Positions 7,118 through 13,883 of a stretch of DNA of 36,556 nucleotides are shown here, piece after piece. Location: the NCBI GenBank assembly GCA_002480935.1, contig DLDC01000024.1, positions 16,995 to 53,550 of the forward strand, written 5' to 3'. Source of the stretch: Prevotella sp. UBA7782 (GTDB lineage Bacteria > Bacteroidota > Bacteroidia > Bacteroidales > Bacteroidaceae). Numbering within the stretch: position 1 is the first letter of the stretch; every line of letters begins with the position of its first letter. The position numbers and the translations under genes are program-made. The notes under the pieces were generated by a model. The model was not told the origin of the DNA. It searched no databases and saw only the letters and a list, made by a program, of their open reading frames with translations.

Positions 7118-8506
7118 CTATTCTTCTTGTGCCATGTTATTGGTAATCTCTTGCAGCGACCGTGCTATTCGCTGTCTCACCCTCTCAGCAAACGATAAGG
7201 AGTGTCGCTTGCCACCGGCATCGTGGCTGTCATGTGTTGCTGGACCTTTGGCATTATTTTCCCGTTGGATGGCATCGCCTGCCGCATTCTGTTCTTGGGG
7301 CTCTTCTTCCCTCACCTCTTCGGTCGGCATTTTGCTTTGAGCCTCATCATCTCCGCGCTTCACCGTAAAGGGCACGTCATGGTTAAATGTGTCTTTATCG
7401 TCCTTATTCTTCTGTTGCTGCAGGCGCGTCTGTAAGCCTTTATAATCATTCTCTCTATATAGTTTACTGATGACCTGATCATAATATGAGTCGTTCTTAT
7501 TTTCCTGCATCTCATCCTTCGGCAAGAACTCATTGTCCAGCCCCGTGGCAAGAATAACCACCTTGGCATCCTGGTCGAGCGTGTCATCGTCTGAAGTTCC
7601 CCAGATGACATTGATGTTTGGGTCGAGCTCATACATAAAGGCATCTATCTCTTGCAGCTCCTTCACAAAGAGGGGCGCCTTATTGCTGGCATAGATATTA
7701 AAAAGAATGTTCTTGGCTTTTGATATGTCGCTGCCATAGAGAAGGGGCGAGTCGAGCGCGTTGAGAATAGCTTTCTGCACGCGCTTTTCACCACTGGCCC
7801 TGCCTATAGCCATGAGAGCACCGCCACCTCCATGCATGGTAGTCTCTACGTCACGAAAGTCAAGGTTGATGTTTCCTTCTACGGTGATGAGTTCGGAGAT
7901 GCTCTTTGTGGCATCACTCAGAATGCGGTCGGCTGCCTTAAAGGCATCCTTGATGGTGATGTCAGCATCAGCATATACGTCGCAAAGGCGCTCGTTGTTG
8001 ATGATGAGCAACGAGTCTACGCTCTTGCGCATCTCCTCCACGCCTTTAAGAGCCTTGATGATTTTGTTTCTTTTCTCAAAGAAAAAGGGTATGGTGACGA
8101 TGCCTATCGTGAGGATGCCCTTGCTCTTGGCTATTTTCGCTATGACGGGGGCAGCTCCCGTGCCTGTTCCTCCACCCATGCCGGCAGTGACAAAACACAT
8201 CTTAGTGTTATCATCGAAGAGCTTGTTGATTTGGTCTTGCGTATACTCGGCCTCCTTCCTTCCCAACTCAGGATTGGCCCCTGCCCCCAAACCACTGTCA
8301 CCCAATTGTATCTTGACGGGCACAGGCGACTTCTCCAGGCTCTGACTGTCGGTATTGCACACAGCAAAAGATACGTTCACTATCTTTTCACGATACATGT
8401 TATTCACAGCATTGCAGCCTCCACCGCCAACACCTATCACCTTGATGATCTCCTTTGACTGGTCTTCTACAGGGCCAAATTCCAATAAAGGTCTTCTCTC
8501 TTCCAT
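7118..8506 (-). CDS. Divergent FtsZ-family tubulin-like GTPase
   Basis: The 462-aa product carries the FtsZ/tubulin GTPase core. The first glycine loop is G-V-G-G-G-G-C-N-A-V at about 25-34, the T4 signature G-G-G-T-G-T-G at 111-117, and the T7 loop N-L-D-F-R-D at 214-219 keeps the catalytic aspartates. It should bind and hydrolyse GTP and polymerise. It differs from the Bacteroidales FtsZ I remember: a Cys in the first loop, D-S-Q-S-L instead of D-A-Q-A-L-type text, and H-G-G-G-G-A-L-M in place of D-G-G-V-A-I-M. After about residue 330 there is a charged, Gln/Lys/Glu-rich tail of 130 residues. It ends in basic R-V-R-Q-R-I-A-R with no recognisable FtsZ C-terminal peptide. It is not in a division-wall gene cluster. 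It could be a second FtsZ, or a fast-evolving sole copy. Confidence 0.8.
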   Translation of the reverse strand: MEERRPLLEFGPVEDQSKEIIKVIGVGGGGCNAVNNMYREKIVNVSFAVCNTDSQSLEKSPVPVKIQLGDSGLGAGANPELGRKEAEYTQDQINKLFDDNTKMCFVTAGMGGGTGTGAAPVIAKIAKSKGILTIGIVTIPFFFEKRNKIIKALKGVEEMRKSVDSLLIINNERLCDVYADADITIKDAFKAADRILSDATKSISELITVEGNINLDFRDVETTMHGGGGALMAIGRASGEKRVQKAILNALDSPLLYGSDISKAKNILFNIYASNKAPLFVKELQEIDAFMYELDPNINVIWGTSDDDTLDQDAKVVILATGLDNEFLPKDEMQENKNDSYYDQVISKLYRENDYKGLQTRLQQQKNKDDKDTFNHDVPFTVKRGDDEAQSKMPTEEVREEEPQEQNAAGDAIQRENNAKGPATHDSHDAGGKRHSLSFAERVRQRIARSLQEITNNMAQEE

Positions 8507-8531
8507 TATTTCGCTTTTTGATTACCGACAG

Positions 8532-8539
8532 CAAAGTTA
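8532..8539 (-). promoter_or_regulatory. -7 element of the FtsZ-like operon
   Basis: TAACTTTG on the minus strand matches TAnnTTTG and lies about 26 nt before the ATG at 8506. No good TTTG lies at the usual distance, so this could be a weak or activated promoter. Confidence 0.5.
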
Positions 8540-9002
8540 AGCAATTTCCTCCATATATCCGATTTTCGCAAGGCTTGCAACTGAAAAAACAACAAGAAGG
8601 ACTGATGCATTTACATCTCAACACAATTTTACATGAAATGCTATTCCACCCATTACACCCAAAATGTAAGTTGTTGTTATGCAAATGGTTATCACACCTA
8701 AAGACTTAAAAAACATTCCACCCACATCCCACCATCAATAGGCCGTCTGCAACAACGTTCATACATAACCCACACGTTAACAATAGGGACGCACTTCTCA
8801 AGCGTCCACAAGCCTTAGGAGGGGCTCCGTCCCGGGAGGCCATGCACCCACAAACACGCAACGCGCATCCAATGCAGGGCGCACGCTGATCGTTCATTGA
8901 TAAAGACACCCATTTCTTTCAATCTTTCATCTTGCCCATTCGGGATATGCAATAGGGGTACGACCCCTAAAGCCTATTATAATAGAATTATATACTCTCT
9001 TG
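8540..9002. other. Gene-free spacer with small hairpins
   Basis: I found no convincing gene here. Visible structure: inverted repeat GGACGC/GCGTCC at 8788-8808; a GC-rich block with GGCTCC and GGGAGGCC near 8823-8841; a 7-bp hairpin TAGGGGT/ACCCCTA at 8953-8969; and a repeated ATTCCACCCA at 8643 and 8715. None has a terminator-type T-run. The function of this stretch is unknown. Confidence 0.4.
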
Positions 9003-9091
9003 CAAAACGGCCCTTTTTGCTTTTCTATATAGGCTCTTTGGGACCGCAATATAGGCTCTTTTGAAGGGCAAAATGGGCCCTTTTACTTTAC
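9003..9091. repeat. Four-unit tandem array with 22-bp period (GGCYCTTT core)
   Basis: The core GGCCCTTT/GGCTCTTT occurs at 9009, 9032, 9054 and 9076, giving intervals of 23, 22 and 22 bp. Each core is preceded by an A/T-rich hexamer (TATATA, AATATA or AAAATG in units 2-4) and units 1 and 3 continue CTTTTTG or CTTTTG. The units are similar rather than identical. The layout resembles the array at 13742-13829, which has the same period and a similar skeleton but a different core. Confidence 0.7.
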
Positions 9092-9201
9092 GATGACATA
9101 ACAGTATGACAAGAAAGCTGTTAGACTGGAGACATGGAAGGGGTATGACCGGCACGCTTCATGCCAAGGCAAAGAGCGAAACACGTCACTAAGAGAAATA
9201 G

Positions 9202-9240
9202 AAAAAGCGGGAAGCCACTCCTATGGAATGTGCGTCCCGC
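9202..9240 (-). terminator. Rho-independent terminator of the small gene at 9278-9385
   Basis: Read on the minus strand, GCGGGA (9240-9235) pairs with TCCCGC (9212-9207) and inner segments extend the stem. A run of five T residues (9206-9202) follows at once. It lies 37 nt after the stop of the small leftward ORF. Confidence 0.65.
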
Positions 9241-9277
9241 CTATAATTTCTCCCAAAAATTTCTGTTTGTCACTCTG

Positions 9278-9385
9278 TTATGCAGGGCAGTTGATGCGAC
9301 CGATGTTGTACATCTTGAGTGCCTCTGCAAAGTAATTCACTAACTTCTTCATATTCTTTCTCATACTGTTTTCTTTTTTCTTCAT
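9278..9385 (-). CDS. Small 35-aa basic protein, unknown function
   Basis: A 35-codon gene that begins M-K-K-K-E-N-S-M-R-K-N and continues with an amphipathic-looking segment, K-L-V-N-Y-F-A-E-A-L-K-M-Y-N, ending in N-C-P-A. Four things support it. A perfect AGGAGG (complement of 9394-9399) lies 8 nt before the ATG, which is rare in this phylum. A Bacteroidota -7 promoter element is 115 nt upstream. A rho-independent terminator is 37 nt downstream. Nothing else in the 1.2-kb spacer explains these signals. The transcript would be about 290 nt. I recognise no family. It could be a small membrane-associated peptide or a leader peptide. It diverges from the agmatine operon and shares the CRP/FNR-type box cluster with it. 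Confidence 0.6.
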   Translation of the reverse strand: MKKKENSMRKNMKKLVNYFAEALKMYNIGRINCPA

Positions 9386-9500
9386 AATCAAATCCTCCTT
9401 CATACAATCTTTTAAAATAAATAACTCTTGTGTTTCTATTGAGATTGAGCCTGCGATCCAGTGCCCTGAATAAGCCCGCTTGCTTATCGTTTTCTGAGTG

Positions 9501-9534
9501 CAAAGTTAAGGCTTTCACTCCATCCCACAACAAA
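9501..9534 (-). promoter_or_regulatory. Promoter of the 35-aa small gene
   Basis: TAACTTTG (9501-9508, minus strand) is the -7 element. A TTTG lies at 9531-9534 with a 22-bp spacer, slightly long for the consensus. The predicted start near 9495 leaves a leader of about 110 nt before the ATG. Confidence 0.55.
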
Positions 9535-9568
9535 AACAAGACTATTTGCCCCCAAAATCGCCTTATTT

Positions 9569-9647
9569 TTGACTGTAATCAAGTAATTTGACCTCTGTCA
9601 ACGCACACAGTTGATTTAAATCAATCATATTACTTGATTTAAATCAA
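9569..9647. promoter_or_regulatory. Cluster of four CRP/FNR-type palindromes
   Basis: Four matches to TTGAY-N4-RTCAA are present: TTGACtgtaATCAA (9569-9582), TTGACctctGTCAA (9588-9601), TTGATttaaATCAA (9611-9624) and TTGATttaaATCAA (9634-9647). Centres are 19, 23 and 23 bp apart. The last two equal the FNR consensus box, and the second equals the TTGAC-N4-GTCAA form described for HcpR-like regulators. They lie between the divergent promoters of the small gene and the agmatine operon. Confidence 0.7.
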
Positions 9648-9689
9648 GTGCATAATAACATACCTTACAGATATAAGCACCGGGAATAC

Positions 9690-9720
9690 TTGCACGGATG
9701 ACATAAAATATATACCTTTG
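9690..9720 (+). promoter_or_regulatory. Promoter of the agmatine operon
   Basis: The -7 element TACCTTTG is at 9713-9720, with CTTG-type -33 sequence (TTG at 9690-9692) and a 20-bp spacer. The start site would be near 9727, about 23 nt before the aguA ATG. The nearest CRP/FNR-type box is centred about 86 bp upstream of that start. Confidence 0.6.
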
Positions 9721-9749
9721 TGGCAAACTAACAAAACGAGGAACAAGAC

Positions 9750-10835
9750 ATGAAAGAAACGTCTAACCCCTGCTTCACGCTGCCTGCCGAATGGCAAGAG
9801 CAAAGTGGTGTGCTGCTGATATGGCCCGACGAGCTGACCGACTGGGCTCCCTATCTGGACGATATCCGGCGGATGTACGTGGCAATGGCTGATGCCATCA
9901 CGCGGCACGAGCGGATAGTGATGGTGTGCAGAGACGTGACCGAGGCGCAAAAAGCTTTGGCTGACAAACTGACCGCAAAGCAAATGGATAGCGTGACATG
10001 GATAAGGGCTGAATATAACGACACGTGGGCGCGCGACGTGGCTCCTCTCACGCTACTCAGCACAACTGACGAAGAAGGAGCGAATGAGGGTTTCAGACTG
10101 GCGGACTTCTGCTTCAACGGATGGGGGGAGAAGTTTGAAAGTGCCAAAGACAACAGGCTGAACCGTGAACTGGCACAGGCCGGACTGTTCGGCGGCGAGC
10201 TCGTGGAGCAGAAAGACTTTGTGCTGGAGGGGGGCTCGATAGAGAGCGACGGCAAAGGCACGCTGTTCACCACGGCCGACTGCCTGCTGGCACCCCACCG
10301 CAACCAGCCGCTCAGCCAGGAAAGCATAGAGGCAGAGCTGAAGAAAAGACTGGGCATGAAACGCGTGATATGGCTGCAATGTGCCCCACTGCCCGGCGAC
10401 GACACCGACGGACATATAGACACGCTGGTGAGGACAGCTCCCAACGACACTCTGCTGTATGTGGGATGCGGTGAGGATGAAGACAAACAGCACCACGGCT
10501 TGCTAAGGCTGGAGCGCCAACTATGCGCACTGCGCACGGCAGAGGGCAAGCCTTACAGGCTGCTCAGGCTGCCCATGCCCCATGCCATCGTGGAGAAGGG
10601 CGAGCAACTGCCCGCCACCTACGCCAACTTCTTGGTGATAAACGGGGCCGTGCTGGTGCCTGTGTATGGGCAGAAGGAGGCAGACAGCAAGGCTATAAGC
10701 ATCTTGCAAGAGGCTTTTCCCGACAGGGAGATGATAGCCATAGAGGCTCTGGCGGCCATCCGTCAGCACGGTTCGGTGCACTGCCTGAGCATGCAATTCC
10801 CCCAAGGAGCATTGAGGCAGAACGCCAGGCACTGA
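9750..10835 (+). CDS. aguA: Agmatine deiminase
   Basis: The 361-aa enzyme converts agmatine to N-carbamoylputrescine and ammonia. It belongs to the peptidyl-arginine deiminase-like family. It shows the N-terminal L-P-A-E-W-Q-E-Q-S-G-V-L-L-I-W-P block, W-A-R-D near 94, the D-D-T-D-G-H-I-D block with the catalytic histidine near 220, and the nucleophile C345 in G-S-V-H-C-L-S. Length fits the family. It is the first gene of a two-gene rightward operon; the next gene performs the following step. Upstream lie a good promoter and four CRP/FNR-type palindromes, so control by oxygen, redox or nitrogen stress is plausible. Isoleucine codons are strongly ATA-biased (11 of 16), unlike genes to the right of 12 kb. 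Confidence 0.93.
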   Translation: MKETSNPCFTLPAEWQEQSGVLLIWPDELTDWAPYLDDIRRMYVAMADAITRHERIVMVCRDVTEAQKALADKLTAKQMDSVTWIRAEYNDTWARDVAPLTLLSTTDEEGANEGFRLADFCFNGWGEKFESAKDNRLNRELAQAGLFGGELVEQKDFVLEGGSIESDGKGTLFTTADCLLAPHRNQPLSQESIEAELKKRLGMKRVIWLQCAPLPGDDTDGHIDTLVRTAPNDTLLYVGCGEDEDKQHHGLLRLERQLCALRTAEGKPYRLLRLPMPHAIVEKGEQLPATYANFLVINGAVLVPVYGQKEADSKAISILQEAFPDREMIAIEALAAIRQHGSVHCLSMQFPQGALRQNARH

Positions 10836-10856
10836 CAAATAATGTAGAACAAAAAA

Positions 10857-11756
10857 ATGATTAAGAAAATGAGAATATTGAAGACCGGCATCATACAACA
10901 GCATAACACCTCCGACGTAAAGGACAATATGGCTCGCCTTGAGCAGAAAATAGAAGCTCTGGCGGCACAAGGGGCTAAGCTGATTGTGCTGCAAGAGCTG
11001 CACAACTCGCTTTACTTCTGCCAGACAGAGTGCGTGGATAACTTCGACTTGGCAGAGACTATTCCGGGCCCGTCCACCCGGTTCTTCGGCGAGATAGCCC
11101 GCAGGCTGGGCGTTGTAATCGTCACCTCACTCTTTGAGAGGCGCGCGCCGGGACTCTATCACAACACCGCGGTGGTGCTGGAGAGCGACGGAAGCATAGC
11201 AGGATGCTACAGAAAAATGCACATACCCGACGATCCGGCCTATTATGAGAAGTTTTATTTCACACCGGGCGATATGGGCTTCAAGCCCATCAACACATCG
11301 GTGGGCAAGCTGGGCATTATGGTGTGCTGGGACCAATGGTTCCCCGAGGCCGCCCGACTCATGGCCCTGGCCGGAGCTGACGTGCTGATATACCCCACCG
11401 CAATAGGCTATGAGAGCAGCGACACGCCCGACGAGCAGCAACGGCAGCGTGAGGCATGGACCACCGTGCAACGAGGTCATGCCGTAGCCAACGGACTGCC
11501 CGTTGTAGCAGTGAACAGAGTGGGCCTGGAAGAAGACCCGAGCAAGCAGACCCACGGCATACAGTTTTGGGGCTCCAGCTTTGTGGCCGGACCACAAGGT
11601 GAGCTGCTTTATCGTGCCGAAGCTGACAAAGAAACAGAACATATAGTGGATATCGACCTGGAGCACAGCGAGCAGGTGCGCCGCTGGTGGCCCTTCTTGC
11701 GCGACCGGAGAATTGAGGAATATGGAGATATCTTGAAAAGATATATAGATGAATAG
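10857..11756 (+). CDS. aguB: N-carbamoylputrescine amidase
   Basis: The 299-aa nitrilase-superfamily enzyme hydrolyses N-carbamoylputrescine to putrescine, CO2 and ammonia. The catalytic triad is visible: E47 in L-Q-E-L-H, K120 in Y-R-K-M-H-I-P-D-D, and C157 in V-C-W-D-Q-W-F-P-E. The C-terminal half holds the usual W-G-S-S-F-V-A-G-P and R-R-W-W-P-F-L-R-D segments. It starts 21 nt after aguA; a second in-frame ATG four codons on (10869) is also possible. Together with AguA it makes putrescine from agmatine without a urea step. No arginine decarboxylase lies in the window, so agmatine comes from elsewhere in the genome or from outside. Confidence 0.93.
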   Translation: MIKKMRILKTGIIQQHNTSDVKDNMARLEQKIEALAAQGAKLIVLQELHNSLYFCQTECVDNFDLAETIPGPSTRFFGEIARRLGVVIVTSLFERRAPGLYHNTAVVLESDGSIAGCYRKMHIPDDPAYYEKFYFTPGDMGFKPINTSVGKLGIMVCWDQWFPEAARLMALAGADVLIYPTAIGYESSDTPDEQQRQREAWTTVQRGHAVANGLPVVAVNRVGLEEDPSKQTHGIQFWGSSFVAGPQGELLYRAEADKETEHIVDIDLEHSEQVRRWWPFLRDRRIEEYGDILKRYIDE

Positions 11757-12007
11757 GTGGAAACCTTTGAACCTTTGACTGTGTCCGTTTCCAATGTTAA
11801 ATAATCGATGAAGGATAGAAAAAACACAGAAAAAGCTTGCAAGTCATAGGATTATTTCCTATATTAGCAGCGTGATCCAAAGGACACAGGAGCTAAGCCC
11901 CTATAGGTTAGCATCGATGAGCTCCATGAGAGCATAAATCGGTAAGACAACATGATGCAATTCATGGTTTCTGAAACAGGATTTCAGATGAAAGGTAAAG
12001 AAATTGA
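11757..12007 (+). other. Spacer after aguB; boundary between two codon-usage styles
   Basis: I found no gene or promoter here. It contains alternative inverted repeats: GCTAA/TTAGC (11892-11912) and GGAGCT/AGCTCC (11889-11925) overlap and exclude one another. The shift in isoleucine codon use occurs across this stretch. Confidence 0.4.
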
Positions 12008-12034
12008 TAGCGCGACCTAAGTCGCGCTATTTTT
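12008..12034 (+). terminator. Rho-independent terminator
   Basis: A perfect 9-bp stem TAGCGCGAC/GTCGCGCTA has a CTAA loop (12008-12029), followed by a TATTTTT tail on the plus strand. It suits a rightward transcript such as aguAB. On the minus strand the T-run is weak, but the hairpin also lies just after the aldehyde dehydrogenase stop. Confidence 0.8.
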
Positions 12035-12044
12035 ATGTTTGTCC

Positions 12045-13496
12045 TTATTGGTCATAGTGAGTATCGAGGTAGGTCACGTGGGTTACCAAATACTCATCCA
12101 CGCCATGACGACCGTCGGCACCACCGATACCGCTCTTCTTAACACCGGCATGGAAGCCTTGCATGGCCTCGAAGTGCTCGCGGTTAATATAGGTCTCTCC
12201 AAACTCCAGTTCTCGGCATACGCGTGTTGCTGTGTCTAAGTCCTTCGTGAAAACGGAGGAGGCAAGGCCGTATTCCACATCGTTTGCCCATTGGATCACT
12301 TGGGTGGTATCCTCAAACGTTACGATCGGCAGTACCGGTCCGAAGGTCTCCTGATGGATGATATCCATGTCTTGTGTGCAGTTGTCCAAGAGGGTGGCAG
12401 CATAGAAATATCCCTTGTCGCCTACGCGATGACCGCCGCAGAGCACCTTTGCCCCTTGTTGGATGGCATTCTCTACCTTTGCCGTAACACTTTCCAAGGC
12501 CCGTTGCTCTACCAAGGGTCCCATGTCGACGGTAGGATCGGCACAAGGATCGCCCACTTTCACTGCCTCGAATTTCCGCAACAGGATCTTCGTGAACTCC
12601 TCCTTGATACTTTGATGGACATACACGCGCTCTGCATTGTTGCAGATCTGTCCGTTATTGCCGATACGGGAATCGATGATCCACTGTGCGGCAGCCTCTA
12701 AGTCGGCATCAGGGAATACGATGGCAGGAGCCTTCCCGCCTAATTCGAGGCTCACCTTGGTGATGTTCTTCGCAGCGGCAGCCATGATGCTCTCCCCGGC
12801 ACTGACACTGCCCGTTACGCTGACGATGTCCACCTTAGGACTGCCAGCCATGTGGTTGCCCACCACACTTCCCTTACCGGTCACAATGTTGATGACGCCG
12901 GCTGGCAAGTTAACCTCATCACAGATCTCAGCGAAGGTCGTGCAGTTCTCTGGAGTCAACTGTGACGGTTTGATGACGATGGTACAACCCGCGATCAGGG
13001 ATGCCCCCGCCTTGCGGGCGATGAGGAAGAACGGGAAGTTCCAGGGCAGGATACCTGCCACAACGCCTATCGGTCGCTTGGTCAGGATGATCGTTTCATT
13101 GGGACGGTCGCTGGGAATTACCTCCCCCTCGATATGTCTTGCGAAGGATGCCATATAGTCGAAGTAAGCCTGGGTAGCCTCTACCTCCGTGGTAGCCCAT
13201 GCCAATGTCTTTCCTTGTTCGCGCATGATGATGTCCACGAACTCATCCTTGCGCTTGCGGATGCCAGCCGCAATCTTCTGAAGGTATACGGCACGCTCAA
13301 TAGCTGGCGTGGCAGCCCATTTCTTCTGGGCAGCGCGTGCTGCATCCAAGGCCTCCTCTACATCCTCGATCGTGCCCTCAGGCTGACGGCTGATTACTTC
13401 TTCCGTAGAAGGGTTTAACACATTGATCCATTTCCCGGACCTACTTTCAACGAACTTGCCGTTGATGTACATTTTCAAGTCTTTCATGTTCGACAA
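12045..13496 (-). CDS. aldA: Aldehyde dehydrogenase, AldA-like (lactaldehyde/glycolaldehyde dehydrogenase)
   Basis: The 483-aa NAD-dependent aldehyde dehydrogenase resembles E. coli AldA closely along its length, as I recall that sequence. Shared text includes P-W-N-F-P-F-F-L-I-A-R-K, T-G-S-V-S-A-G-E, the catalytic E251 in L-E-L-G-G-K-A-P-A-I-V, the nucleophile C285 in G-Q-I-C-N-N-A-E-R-V-Y-V, and E-A-M-Q-G-F-H-A-G near the C terminus. AldA oxidises L-lactaldehyde to L-lactate during fucose and rhamnose use, and also glycolaldehyde. It is monocistronic here. An alternative start is the second Met (13487). Isoleucine codons are mostly ATC, marking it as belonging to the right-hand part of the window. 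Confidence 0.85.
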   Translation of the reverse strand: MSNMKDLKMYINGKFVESRSGKWINVLNPSTEEVISRQPEGTIEDVEEALDAARAAQKKWAATPAIERAVYLQKIAAGIRKRKDEFVDIIMREQGKTLAWATTEVEATQAYFDYMASFARHIEGEVIPSDRPNETIILTKRPIGVVAGILPWNFPFFLIARKAGASLIAGCTIVIKPSQLTPENCTTFAEICDEVNLPAGVINIVTGKGSVVGNHMAGSPKVDIVSVTGSVSAGESIMAAAAKNITKVSLELGGKAPAIVFPDADLEAAAQWIIDSRIGNNGQICNNAERVYVHQSIKEEFTKILLRKFEAVKVGDPCADPTVDMGPLVEQRALESVTAKVENAIQQGAKVLCGGHRVGDKGYFYAATLLDNCTQDMDIIHQETFGPVLPIVTFEDTTQVIQWANDVEYGLASSVFTKDLDTATRVCRELEFGETYINREHFEAMQGFHAGVKKSGIGGADGRHGVDEYLVTHVTYLDTHYDQ

Positions 13497-13536
13497 TAGT
13501 TTAATATATTAGTAATTATAGATTGGCTTTTGTTTA

Positions 13537-13544
13537 CAAATATA
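13537..13544 (-). promoter_or_regulatory. -7 element of the aldA promoter
   Basis: TATATTTG on the minus strand matches TAnnTTTG, about 40 nt before the ATG. The -33 region is poor (GTTTC at a suitable distance). Confidence 0.5.
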
Positions 13545-13741
13545 AGAAAATAGTTTTAGACTGAAACGAAAGTACCTGAAATTTTATAATATTTAAACTT
13601 ATAGATGGCTTGTGCATTGCCGGAAGAAACCGTTAAAAACGTAGCATGGATCGGAACCGTCACCGTACCCGCCTCCTTCGTTGACCTTGCTGTGGAGAGC
13701 AGGATAGTACGCACAAAAGGGCATGTTTTCAGCGAAAAAGC

Positions 13742-13829
13742 AAAAGGTAACCTTTCAGGTTCCCAAAGATAACCTTTCGCGTTGCGATAGATAACCTAAT
13801 GGAAGCCAGGAGATGACCTTTTGCAACTT
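13742..13829. repeat. Four-unit tandem array with exact 22-bp period (TAACCTTT core)
   Basis: The core TAACCT (TGACCT in the last unit) occurs at 13748, 13770, 13792 and 13814, at exact 22-bp intervals. Each is preceded by an A/G-rich segment ending GG or GA and in most units followed by TT and a GC-containing tail. A looser fifth copy (AAAAGGGCATGTTTTC) starts at 13715. The array lies between aldA and metY. It shares period, unit number and general skeleton with the array at 9003-9091. The rest of this 387-bp spacer holds no gene I can support. Confidence 0.7.
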
Positions 13830-13883
13830 TGCTCGTCAGGACCTTATTTTAGGGCGGTCAGGAGCGGTTGAAGCCTGTCTTTT

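Noticed and set aside
9003..9091. CRISPR array
   Set aside because: The units are short, diverged and contiguous, with no conserved repeat separated by unique spacers and no cas genes.
13599..13724. 41-codon leftward frame beside the second 22-bp array, with a Gly/Asp-rich middle (G-G-G-Y-G-D-G-S-D-P)
   Set aside because: It has no clear promoter or ribosome site of its own and may be part of a repeated intergenic element; kept only as an observation.
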